Below are positions 20,227-28,745 of a DNA stretch of 30,000 nt, in pieces (within the stretch, counting starts at the first letter, position 1; each line of letters starts with the position of its first letter). The stretch covers positions 47,501 through 77,500 of the forward strand of contig JAWQFJ010000647.1 of assembly GCA_034096865.1 (NCBI GenBank), read 5' to 3'. The notes under the pieces are model-generated. The model saw only the letters and a list, made by a program, of their open reading frames with translations. It searched no databases and had not been told where the DNA came from. The position numbers and the translations under genes were made by a program. Origin of the DNA: Theodoxus fluviatilis. Its lineage: Eukaryota; Mollusca; Gastropoda; Cycloneritida; Neritidae.

Positions 20227-21856
20227 GCAACAAAAGACAAAGCCAGTGTACACGTTACATTTTTGGCGGTAAGCTCCCTTTCTCTACTGCAACAAAAGAC
20301 AAAGCCAGTGTACACGTTACATTCATGGCGGTAAGCTCTCTTTCTCTACTGCAACAAAAGACAAAGCCAGTGTACACGCTACATTCATGGCGGTAAGCTC
20401 TCTTTCTCTACTGCAACAAAAGACAAAGCCAGTGTACACGTTACATTCATGGCGGTAAGCTCCCTTTCTCTACTGCAACAAAAGACAAAGCCAGTGTACA
20501 CGTTACATTCATGGCGGTAAGCTCCCTTTCTCTACTGCAACAAAAGACAAAGCCAGTGTACACGTTACATTCATGGCGGTAAGCTCCCTTTCTCTACTGC
20601 AACAAAAGACAAAGCCAGTGTACACGTTACATTCATGGCGGTAAGCTCTCTTTCTCTACTGCAACAAAAGACAAAGCCAGTGTACACGTTACATTCATGG
20701 CGGTAAGCTCTCTTTCTCTACTGCAACAAAAGACAAAGCCAGTGTACACGTTACATTCATGGCGGTAAGCTCCCTTTCTCTACTGCAACAAAAGACAAAG
20801 CCAGTGTACACGTTACATTCATGGCGGTAAGCTCCCTTTCTCTACTGCAACAAAAGACAAAGCCAGTGTACACGCTACATTCATGGCGGTAAGCTCTCTT
20901 TCTCTACTGCAACAAAAGACAAAGCCAGTGTACACGCTACATTCATGGCGGTAAGCTCTCTTTCTCTACTGCAAAGGGTCTACTTGCACAAAGCCAGTGT
21001 ACACGTTGCATTCATGGCGGTAAGCTCTCTTTCTCTACTGCAAAGGGTCTACTTGCACAAAGCCAGTGTACACGTTACATTCATGGCGGTAAGCTCTCTT
21101 TCTCTACTGCAACAAAAGACAAAGCCAGTGTACACGCTACATTCATGGCGGTAAGCTCTCTTTCTCTACTGCAACAAAAGACAAAGCCAGTGTACACGTT
21201 ACATTCATGGCGGTAAGCTCTCTTTCTCTACTGCAACAAAAGACAAAGCCAGTGTACACGTTACATTCATGGCGGTAAGCTCTCTTTCTCTACTGCAACA
21301 AAAGACAAAGCCAGTGTACACGCTACATTCATGGCGGTAAGCTCCCTTTCTCTACTGCAACAAAAGACAAAGCCAGTGTACACGTTACATTCATGGCGGT
21401 AAGCTCTCTTTCTCTACTGCAACAAAAGACAAAGCCAGTGTACACGTTACATTCATGGCGGTAAGCTCTCTTTCTCTACTGCAACAAAAGACAAAGCCAG
21501 TGTACACGTTACATTCATGGCGGTAAGCTCTCTTTCTCTACTGCAACAAAAGACAAAGCCAGTGTACACGCTACATTCATGGCGGTAAGCTCTCTTTCTC
21601 TACTGCAACAAAAGACAAAGCCAGTGTACACGTTACATTCATGGCGGTAAGCTCTCTTTCTCTACTGCAACAAAAGACAAAGCCAGTGTACACGTTACAT
21701 TCATGGCGGTAAGCTCTCTTTCTCTACTGCAACAAAAGACAAAGCCAGTGTACACGTTACATTCATGGCGGTAAGCTCTCTTTCTCTACTGCAACAAAAG
21801 ACAAAGCCAGTGTACACGCTACATTCATGGCGGTAAGCTCTCTTTCTCTACTGCAA
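20227..21856 (+). repeat. 62-bp minisatellite, 26 copies, each with a splice-donor-like motif
   Basis: The standard unit starts GCAACAAAAGACAAAGCCAG, continues TGTACACGTTACATTCATGG and CGGTAAGCTC, and ends TCTTTCTCTACT. Twelve 62-bp units (20227-20970) are followed by two 69-bp variants (20971-21039 and 21040-21108) and twelve more 62-bp units (21109-21852). Variable sites are CGTTAC/CGCTAC and CTCCCT/CTCTCT. Every unit carries GGCGGTAAGC (donor-like) followed by a pyrimidine tract. All but the first also carry ATG just before it. Short open frames such as 20945-21154 read through up to three units and then stop. Confidence 0.95.
20971..21108 (+). repeat. Two 69-bp variant units at the exact centre of the array
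   Basis: These units replace GCAACAAAAGACAAAGCC with GCAAAGGGTCTACTTGCACA followed by AAGCC. The array's right border (GCAAAAGGTCTACTTGCTCA at 21853) has the same GGTCTACTTGC sequence. The variant therefore carries sequence from the array edge. Confidence 0.9.
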
Positions 21857-23208
21857 AAGGTCTACTTGCTCAGCATTCTGAACACAGAGATATAGTATCT
21901 CTGACACAGGTTGGTCACGTGATTTCGGCCGCACATTCCAATGATTTTACCAATCAATATTCAACATGATCAAAAGACCATTGAGAGTAAAAAGAGACGA
22001 TTCTATTTCACTCCAATTATTTATCCCGATAGATAAACACAAATTTGGTGTTCTAATAAAAATAATCTATGAGATTTTCAGGAAATCATTTGAGAACTAC
22101 TTTTAGCGCGAACATCGTCTATAAGGTTGCAAACTGCCTTCAGCATGTGCGCTTGTGTATACACGCAATCTTTGGAACTAGTCAGTATTAACGCAGCGAA
22201 AAGGATTCCTATATGGCTCCGGGCTGGTTTCGTGAATCTATGGTAATACTCTCGCAAGTAAATGCTTTCTGGCCGGAACCTGTGTGGTCTAACTGCCTTC
22301 ACACTGTTTGACGAGCTCCTGGAGTCCACACTTCGATCATTCGTGTATCGACTGATCTAGAAGTAGAATAAAGATTTTACTCACTGTTGTCTGTGTTGAA
22401 CGTTGATCGAGTGGAAGTTTCTTCTGTAGGAATCCGTCCAATTCCGAAGTTCTATATCATCGGAGAGCTCAGAAGCAGTTTTTCTAAGTTTAATCCTTCT
22501 AAGCATACATTAAATTAATGATTCCTCATCAGTAAAAGCACTCAGCGGGTTTCTGGGCGTATCGTACTATCGGTCCAAAAGATTATCATTATGCAGACGG
22601 GATTGGTTGCCTTACTCGCACAATGAAGTATAATTGTTGCTGTTGTATTCAAAGTCCTTATAATTAGTAGAGTTCACAATATTACACTCTTGTGATTCGA
22701 ATTTTACCGCATACAAGTTTTACATTTATGGGAAATCGATGTTTAGAAAATGAACTGACGAAAAGATGGCTGCCAGTATCGAGTGTATCACAACAAGCGG
22801 AGGAATACACTCAACGATGTGATATGCCATTCAGCGTGGATGAGAGGTGTTCAGAATGGTGGTATGCATGTTATGGAAGAATTAAGGCTATCACGTGACC
22901 AACCTGTTGCTGAGTATATGCACTATAGTCTCAGCCACGCTGAATGCTTGCTCAGAGCCGGTGTGGAGTGAGACCTTTTGCCATTGGCTCGATCGAGTCA
23001 GTCTTGTCGACACGGCTCGGTCTCTCCTCCATGCATGGCCGCGTTGAGAGCGAGACAGCTGCGACAATATGCCGAGTAGCGGGCCCTAACACTAGCGCGT
23101 GCTCCGTGGCTGTCACGCAGGACTGACCGCGGTGCGGTGCTGGCGGAGGGCGTCAGGCACATGCATATGCCTTGTGTGTGGTGGTGACGTCACGGTCGTC
23201 GCGTTTGC
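21857..23208. other. Unclassified sequence with a small inverted-repeat element
   Basis: Mostly unclassified, rather AT-rich sequence. A minus-strand open frame at 22078-22329 (83 codons) is the most protein-like frame here, but I recognise no family. The inverted repeat at 22828-22946 is listed separately. Confidence 0.45.
22828..22946. mobile_element. Possible 119-bp mini-element with 18-bp inverted ends
   Basis: The left end CATTCAGCGTGGATGAGA (22828-22845) and right end TCTCAGCCACGCTGAATG (22929-22946) are reverse complements at 17 of 18 positions. The right end extended to 22924 is identical over 23 bases to 9278-9300 in inverted orientation. Small size and dispersed ends suggest a miniature transposon, but no target duplication is evident. 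Confidence 0.5.
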
Positions 23209-23392
23209 GTCGTCGTCTGTTGCAAGGCGTTGCTGTCAGGGTGTTGTCGTCTGTTGCAAGGCCTTGCTGTCTGGGTGACGTCGTCTGTTGCAAGGCGTTG
23301 CTGTCTGGGTGTTGTCGTCTGTTGCAAGGCCTTGCTGTCTGGGTGACGTCGTCTGTTGCAAGGCGTTGCTGTCTGGGTGTTGTCGTTGTTCT
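23209..23392. repeat. 34-bp minisatellite with dimeric higher-order structure
   Basis: Five full units of GTCGTCTGTTGCAAGGCGTT followed by GCTGTCTGGGTGTT alternate strictly. Odd units have CGTTGC and end GTT. Even units have CCTTGC and end GAC. The effective period is therefore 68 bp. The flanks continue as TTG/CTG-rich sequence. Confidence 0.9.
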
Positions 23393-23560
23393 TGTTGTCG
23401 TTGTTGAAACTGTTGCAGGAGCTGTGCTTTTCAAGCAGTAGGCGTGGTTTAGGTTGTGTAATTGTGATGTTGCTCATGTTTTTATTGCTGCTGTAGCTGC
23501 TGCTGGTGCAGATGCTGTTGTTGTTGCTTTTGTTTTGTGGCGACTGATTCAACTGCTGTA
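23380..23560. repeat. Degenerate TTG/CTG-rich stretch
   Basis: Imprecise trinucleotide-like sequence (GTTGTTCTTGTTGTCGTTGT, then CTGCTGTAGCTGCTGCTGGT) following the 34-bp minisatellite. No coding evidence. Confidence 0.6.
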
Positions 23561-24002
23561 GATGTTGTACGTGTGGTGTGTTGTTTGTTGGTGTTGCAGT
23601 AGAAAATTCTGCCGCGCAGAACATACACATCGAAAATCATTTTGCGCTTTTTCATGCAAATCTGTCTCGTTCTTTTGGTGTTTGCAAGTAGTTGGCAGTC
23701 ATCGTATTGGGGTTTATGTTCTTGTGTCCTTAGTTTTGCGTGTTGTTGAACAAATCGGCCATGGAGCACAATTTACCCGTCTTTACTTTTAAGCTAAAAT
23801 AATTTTGTCTGGTGAAGTGTCTACCCACTCTAGCCCATCTTTGATTGTGGATTACGAGCGTATGGAACGTAAATTAATGTTTACAAGACAAGGCAATAAT
23901 GAAAGCATTGAAATTCAAGAAGATCATTTACTTTTTTCAACGTGTTGCGTGACGTGAAAAAGCAAACAAGCAGCATGGGCAACATGTTTGCATTGAGAAA
24001 AA
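23561..24002. other. Unclassified sequence
   Basis: Complex sequence without a recognised feature, leading into the AAAC array. Confidence 0.5.
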
Positions 24003-24203
24003 CAATCAAGCAAACAAACAAACAAACAAGCAAACAAACAAACAAACAAACAAACAAGCAAGCAAGCAAACAAACAAACAAACAAACAAACAAGCAAACA
24101 AACAAACAAACAAGCAAGCAAACAAACAAACAAACAAGCAAACAAACAAACAAGCAAGCAAGCAAACAAACAAACAAACAAGCAAGCAAACAAACAAACA
24201 AAA
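24003..24203. repeat. (AAAC)n microsatellite with AAGC variants
   Basis: About 50 CAAA tetranucleotides with scattered CAAG units, often in pairs or triplets. Lys/Gln/Thr open frames on + and Cys/Leu/Phe/Val frames on - are artefacts. Confidence 0.97.
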
Positions 24204-24317
24204 TTCCATGTATTTTTACCCACACGGCAGTGTCATTTTGCCACGCGTTCCGTCACGGAGACATGCATGCTGGCGAAGACGGCAGATCGGGGAAAAAAGC
24301 TTCTCCCAAGGTCTCAG

Positions 24318-24364
24318 GTGCCAGCTTAGAAAAGCCAGCTTAGAAAAGCCAGCTTAGAAAAGCA
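24318..24364. repeat. 14-bp repeat, three copies
   Basis: GCCAGCTTAGAAAA occurs three times in direct tandem immediately before GCATGGTTTATTTATAG. Confidence 0.9.
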
Positions 24365-25469
24365 TGGTTTATTTATAGTCTTGTTTTCATCGACGAATGT
24401 TTTTCTCTAGCTTATTTGGCCCTAGTCTGTTTTATCGACGAGAGTGTCTCTCCAGCTTTTTGTTGTTCGTCAAGGACGAAAATACCATTTGGAAGCAGAC
24501 GGCGGAAAAACATCTTTTGACTCTCTCGCCAAGACGGACTGACTTACGCTCCAAGGCGTCCTTTCACGCCGTGCTGTGATCACGTGACGCCACGAGCTGT
24601 GGATCCACTTCGAGCTCTCTCTCCTACAAAATACTTTCCGCTCTTTTCTTCTCTCGAAGAATTGCTCTGCATGTGTCTTGGTCCTCTGACTGACGAGCTG
24701 CCGTCTGGTGATCTTCAGGATGAATTGCTTTGCAAGTTGCAGATCGCCTTTCCTGATGATATGCGTGAAATGCATTCATTCATTCGGAAGCGCTTTTTCT
24801 CCTTGTGAAGACTCAGTGGGAGTGAGGACTGACGCCGTGATGTGATAGTTGTTGATGCATGGCGCTCTCCTCACCGTTGCGGGGTGTCGCGCTGACGTCA
24901 TGTAATGCCTGTCCATGCATGCAGGCAGTCTCGTGTTTGGGAGGCAGGCAATGATGCGAGCAAGTATGCGTGCGCGTGTGTGCGTTTGAGCGCACACGTG
25001 AATGCGTCCGTATGTACATGTGTGATTTTTTTTTCCTGGGTGGTTCCATTTTGAGCATGGATGTTAGTAATTTTATTTTGAGCGGTTGAGAGAAGTAGCG
25101 AGCAAGCTAGCGACGAAGAAAGTAAATGGATGAGAGATCGGAATTGTGAATGAATGAAAAGATGGATGAATGTGTAAGGGATTATTTCTCGATAAGTAAA
25201 CATTCATTATTTTGTCTGTGAGTGGGGTTTGAGGTGGGGAATGGATGGGTTCATGAAGATACGTGATAAAGTAAAGGCATTAAATGTGAGTTAATACATA
25301 TATATAGTTTAGAGGTGCTACAAGAACAATAAACAAAAATGCGGAAAAGTAAACTCAAAGAATTATTTTTTGCTGTGATGCATTTGTTCCAAGTCTTGAT
25401 ACCAATATTATGTCGTGGTAGGTAGTACAGATAGTTTGTTTCGTATTTTCACCATAGTAAGACGTTGGA
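24365..25469. other. Unclassified sequence, presumably intronic
   Basis: A + strand open frame at 24584-24808 includes DELLCKLQIAFPDDMREMHS just after a CTTCAG. Its pyrimidine tract is poor, there is no clear donor, and I recognise no domain, so I do not call it an exon. If the plakin-like gene begins to the left, this stretch is part of a long intron. Confidence 0.4.
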
Positions 25470-26250
25470 TTCCTTCGTGTTCCATACACCATACTGAAGA
25501 GATGTATTCCTTGGTGTTGCAGAAAGAGCTGCAGGCTGTGTATGCGTCGTAGTAACAAGTTGGGTTTCCTTGTTGCAGAAAGAGCTGCAGGCTGTGTAAA
25601 GGTCGTAGTAACAAGTTGGGTTTCCTTGTTGCAGAAAGTGCTGCAGGCTGTGTATACGTCGTAGTAACAAGTTGGGTTTCCTTGTTGCAGAAAGTGCTGC
25701 AGGCTGTGTATACGTCGTAGTAACAAGTTGAGTTTCCTTGTTGCAGAAAGAGCTGCAGGCTGTGTATAGGTCGTAGTAACAAGTTGGGTTTCCTTGTTGC
25801 AGAAAGAGCTGCAGGCTGTGTATACGTCGTAGTAACAAGTTGGGTTTCCTTGTTGCAGAAAGAGCTGCAGGCTGTGTAAAGGTCGTAGTAACAAGTTGGG
25901 GTTCCTTGTTGCAGAAAAAGCTGCAGGCTGTGTTTACGTCGTAGTAACAAGTTGGGTTTCCTTGTTGCAGAAAGAGCTGCAGGCTGTGTTTACGTCGTAG
26001 TAACAAGTTGGGTTTCCTTGTTGCAGAAAGAGCTGCAGGCTGTGTTTACGTCGTAGTAACAAGTTGGGTTTCCTTGTTGCAGAAAGAGCTGCAGGCTGTG
26101 TTTACGTCGTAGTAACAAGTTGGGTTTCCTTGTTGCAGAAAGAGCTGCAGGCTGTGTTTACGTCGTAGTAACAAGTTGGGTTTCCTTGTTGCAGAAAGAG
26201 CTGCAGGCTGTGTTTACGTCGTAGTAACAAGTTGGGTTTCCTTGTTGCAG
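25470..26250 (+). repeat. 56-bp tandem array of 3' splice sites, 14 copies
   Basis: The unit is GTTTCCTTGTTGCAGAAAGA, then GCTGCAGGCTGTGTTTACGT, then CGTAGTAACAAGTTGG. The CAG ending each pyrimidine tract lies at 25522 in the first copy and at 26250 in the last, exactly 13 x 56 bases apart. Each unit contains TAGTAAC (one base from the branch consensus TACTAAC), a pyrimidine-rich stretch, CAG, and the opening bases of the downstream exon. The last copy is the acceptor actually joined to coding sequence at 26251. Copies 9-13 are nearly identical, while copies 1-7 differ at TATACG/TATAGG/TAAAGG and AGAG/AGTG, so the right side was homogenised most recently. Confidence 0.93.
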
Positions 26251-26379
26251 AAAAAGCTGCAGGCGTCCTCCATCACCCACAACTACGTGGCCATACAGCA
26301 GTCCATCGAGGAGGTGCGGGAGGACAGGGCGGACATCCGCAACTTCAAGGACGACGTGGAGGCGTTTCGAAAAAGCAAG
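26251..26379 (+). CDS. Exon 1 seen: helical segment of a plakin-like protein (43 codons)
   Basis: The exon is bounded by TTCCTTGTTGCAG on the left and AAG/GTCAGT on the right. It is 129 bases, phase 0 to phase 0. The residues begin KKLQASSITHNYVAIQQSIE and end VEAFRKSK. They are highly charged with a hydrophobic heptad-like spacing, as in a spectrin-repeat helix. GC content and codon use are clearly higher and more coding-like than the surroundings. By position relative to the last exon I would align it with plakin-domain sequence following the WG-x-DL motif (inference from remembered desmoplakin/plectin sequence, not computed). The first residues KKLQA come from sequence shared with the tandem splice-acceptor array upstream (decoys read KELQA). 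The upstream exon was not found in the window. Confidence 0.8.
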
Positions 26380-26619
26380 GTCAGTCTCCGGCATCTGTCT
26401 ATGGTGCTCTGCTCAGCTGTGTTTCAGTCGTCCTGTCCTCGCCCCTTTCATTGTCCTCGACATCGTCTCTGGCGCGATGTTGCCATCACACCGTGTTCAT
26501 CGCTACACCCATTGACTTTCATCGCTACACCCATTGCCTTCTGTGTCTGTAGCATCGCTACACCCATTGACTTCTGTGTCTGTAACATTGCCTCGCGCTG
26601 GCATGATCATCATCGTTAT

Positions 26620-26660
<41 letters not shown>

Positions 26661-27405
26661 GCAACAACAGCAGCAACAGCAGCAACAACAGCAGCAGCAA
26701 CAGCAGCAACAACAGCAGCAGCAACAACAACAGCAGTAATAGTAGCAACAGCACCAGGAGTAGTTGTAGCAGCAGCAGTAGCAGTTCTTGCCATTATAAA
26801 TACCGCCGCCGCCACCACCACCACCACCACAAGCACTACTGTCACATCAACCATCAACATTATCACAATATTTTTCTGGGCTTCTACTTAGATGATATAT
26901 TTGATTTTAGATGCTTGCAAGCAACTGAATGTTCAGCACGTCTACGCCATTTTGCCCCAAGATAAATAAGTAAAATTGCGTCATGAGACCACGGAAGGCA
27001 GGATTGCAGTAGGGAAGGAAGGAATAAACCTGGTGGAGTTATCTCCCTTGCTCCCTCTCGCCATGAAAATAAAAGTTCGCGCGCTTTGGAAGTCAAGGGC
27101 CTTACAAGTGCTTTCTCTTGCCCACTAGTGTAGAAATTATGGACTTTCCATGCAGCTGTTGTGCGAAAGTTAGATAATTCTGATTCATGCGCATGTATGC
27201 TAAATTTATCCTTGACTTGCTCTCTTTGCTGCACATCTCCTTCCGCTTTCTGTGAAACATTGCAGCAGTCTTCATCGAAATCTACATCAAACTTTAAAAA
27301 AAAAGAGATACAAACGAAGCTGTTGATATTTTCATTGTCACATCGTGTGCATGATCTCATTTATGTCTGTCAGTTCAATTTTACACGTTGCTCTTGTTCT
27401 TTCAG
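26380..27405 (+). other. Intron 1 of the plakin-like gene
   Basis: GTCAGT donor to TTGCTCTTGTTCTTTCAG acceptor, 1,026 bases. It contains repeated CATCGCTACACCCATTGACT segments (three near 26510-26575), a CAG/CAA array, and otherwise unremarkable sequence. Confidence 0.7.
26629..26736. repeat. (CAG/CAA)n trinucleotide array in intron 1
   Basis: About 36 CAG or CAA triplets. They would read as polyglutamine on + in one frame, but they lie in an intron and are followed by TAA. An ATC stretch precedes and GCAGCAGTAGC sequence follows. CCGCC/CCACC triplets follow at about 26803-26830. Confidence 0.93.
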
Positions 27406-27456
27406 GGGCACACGAAGGAATTCGAAAACACAGAAAATGAACTTCATCTTGTGGAG
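27406..27456 (+). CDS. Exon 2 seen: short connecting exon (17 codons)
   Basis: The acceptor has an excellent pyrimidine tract (TTGCTCTTGTTCTTTCAG) and the donor is GAG/GTAAGG. Its 51 bases keep phase 0 and encode GHTKEFENTENELHLVE. Both splice sites are strong and the phase fits exons 1 and 3, which is the main support. The peptide alone is too short to identify. The open frame continues past the donor for another 160 codons into simple repeat, so a retained intron would still be translated. Confidence 0.7.
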
Positions 27457-27490
27457 GTAAGGCAATCGGGTGATTATGACGTTATCGATA

Positions 27491-27560
27491 ACGACGACGA
27501 CGACGACGACGACGATGATGATGATGATGATAATGATGACAATGACAACGATGATGATCT
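27491..27560. repeat. (GAC)n/(GAT)n array in intron 2
   Basis: GAC triplets passing into GAT, then AATGATGAC variants. In the exon 2 frame they read as polyaspartate if the intron is retained. Confidence 0.93.
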
Positions 27561-27582
27561 TGGTGGTGATAATAATGATGAG

Positions 27583-28112
27583 AAGGAGGAGGAGGCAGCG
27601 GCGGCGGTGGAAGCAGCGGCGGTGGCGGAGGAAGAGGTGGCGGCGGCGGCGGCGGCGGCAGCGGAGGAGGAGGAGGAAGAGAAGGAGGAGGAGGCAGCGG
27701 CGGCGGTGGAAGCAGCGGCGGCGGCGGAGGAAGAGGAGGCGGTGGTGGCGGCGGCGGCGGCGGCAGCGGCGGCAGCGGCGGCGGCGGCGGCGGCGGCGGC
27801 GGAGGAGGAGGAGGAGGAGGAAAAGGAGGAGGCAGCGGCGGCGGTGGAAGCAGCGGCGGCGGCGGAGGAAGAGGAGGCGGTGGTGGCGGCGGCGGCGGCG
27901 GCAGCGGCGGCGGCGGCGGAGGAGGAGGAGAAATAAGAGGAGGAGGAGGAGCGTCACCACCGCTGGCGGTGGCGGCGGCGGCGGCGGCGGCGGCGGAGGA
28001 GGAGGAGGAGGAGGAGCGTCACCACTGCTGGCGGCGGCGGCGGCGGCGGCGGCGGCGGAGGAGGAGGAGGAGGAGGAGGAGGAGGAGGAGGAGGAGGAGG
28101 AGGAGGAGGAGG
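27583..28112. repeat. GGC/GGA purine-rich triplet array in intron 2
   Basis: About 530 bases of GGC, GGA and GCA triplets with several internal duplications: the block GCGGCGGTGGAAGCAGCGGC occurs about three times at roughly 100-bp spacing, and GGAGCGTCACCACNGCTGGC twice. It is strongly G-rich on + with G-quadruplex potential. Long Ala/Glu, Arg and Pro/Leu open frames on both strands are artefacts. Confidence 0.95.
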
Positions 28113-28242
28113 ATCATCGTTACCACCGCTATAAGGACAACTAGGAACCGTATCACGAAGAAGGACACGCACCAAGAAGCAGGACGCGGTGCAGGAGAAG
28201 GATGCCAGTGACTCCGTTCCACGGCCGTGGCGTCTGTTGCAG

Positions 28243-28314
28243 GACCTGGCCTTCCAGAGGAAGCGCTGTCTGGAGACCTTGCTCTACGTCAGCGAGATGG
28301 AGAACCTGCTGCAG
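28243..28314 (+). CDS. Exon 3 seen: spectrin-repeat-like helix (24 codons)
   Basis: Bounded by GTCTGTTGCAG and CTGCAG/GTGAGT, 72 bases, phase 0. It encodes DLAFQRKRCLETLLYVSEME then NLLQ, an amphipathic helix with regularly spaced leucines. The upstream frame stays open for 18 codons before the acceptor, so an earlier acceptor within 28150-28240 cannot be excluded, but none has a pyrimidine tract. The segment would correspond to the helix in plakins that precedes the motif in exon 5. Confidence 0.75.
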
Positions 28315-28334
28315 GTGAGTGTGACCCGCCTGTA

Positions 28335-28600
28335 CAGATGGTCATCCATCCATCCATTCATCTTTCCATCCATCCATCTTTCCATCTATCCATCCATTCG
28401 CCCTTTCATGCACCCATTCCTCTATTCATCCATCCGTTCATTCGCCCATATATGCACCCATCCATCCATTCACTAATCCATTCACCCATTCTCCAATCCT
28501 TCCATTCTTTCATTCATCTAACCATCCACTGATTCATTCATTAATTTATTCGTTCATTCACCCTTCCCTCACCCATCCATCCATTCATTGACTCATTCGT
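28335..28600. repeat. Degenerate (CATC)n/(CATT)n array in intron 3
   Basis: Tetranucleotide array of CCAT and TCAT units with frequent substitutions, filling most of the intron between exons 3 and 4. Confidence 0.93.
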
Positions 28601-28634
28601 CCATGTTGCTCCACTCTGTCCCCCGTGTCTGCAG

Positions 28635-28745
28635 AGCGCGCAGTGCGACATGGAGGACAGGGCGCTGTACCTCAGCTCCAGGCCCAAAGTCTTCGAGAGC
28701 GTCTACAGGGACGAGGATGTGGAGGCAGCCTCCAGGATGCACAGG
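28635..28745 (+). CDS. Exon 4 seen: plakin-like protein (37 codons)
   Basis: Acceptor CCCCCGTGTCTGCAG, donor AGG/GTGGGT, 111 bases, phase 0. It encodes SAQCDMEDRALYLSSRPKVF then ESVYRDEDVEAASRMHR. GC content and codon use match exons 1 and 3. The sequence is charged and predicted helical by eye. In the assembled peptide it sits where plakins have the linker between two spectrin repeats. I recognise no catalytic motif. A donor starting one base earlier (GG/GTGG) is not possible without breaking the phase. Confidence 0.8.

Noticed and set aside
20945..21154. Open frame MAVSSLSLLQRVYLHKASVH spanning the variant units
   Set aside because: It exists only because the 69-bp variants keep frame across three units. 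It stops in the standard units, and no independent coding evidence exists.
22078..22329. Minus-strand 83-codon frame with protein-like composition
   Set aside because: No family recognised, no splice-site support and no neighbouring exons. Its length is compatible with chance.
24003..24203. Spaced AAGC units in the AAAC array as a CRISPR-like or coded pattern
   Set aside because: There are no unique spacers. It is an ordinary interrupted tetranucleotide microsatellite.
24584..24808. Possible extra exon DELLCKLQIAFPDDMREMHS
   Set aside because: CTTCAG lies before it, but the pyrimidine tract is weak, no good donor follows in frame, and there is no similarity I recognise.
25355..26394. Minus-strand repeat proteins (LLRRIHSLQLFLQQGNPTCY type), and 26158-26394 minus
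   Set aside because: They are antisense to the 56-bp array and exon 1. All three frames are open because the period is 56, and the + strand has splice sites and coding phase.
26176..26739. A 187-codon + strand protein ending in polyglutamine
   Set aside because: It starts inside the splice-acceptor repeat and runs through a good donor (AAG/GTCAGT at 26380) into the intron. Only the 26251-26379 part has exon character.
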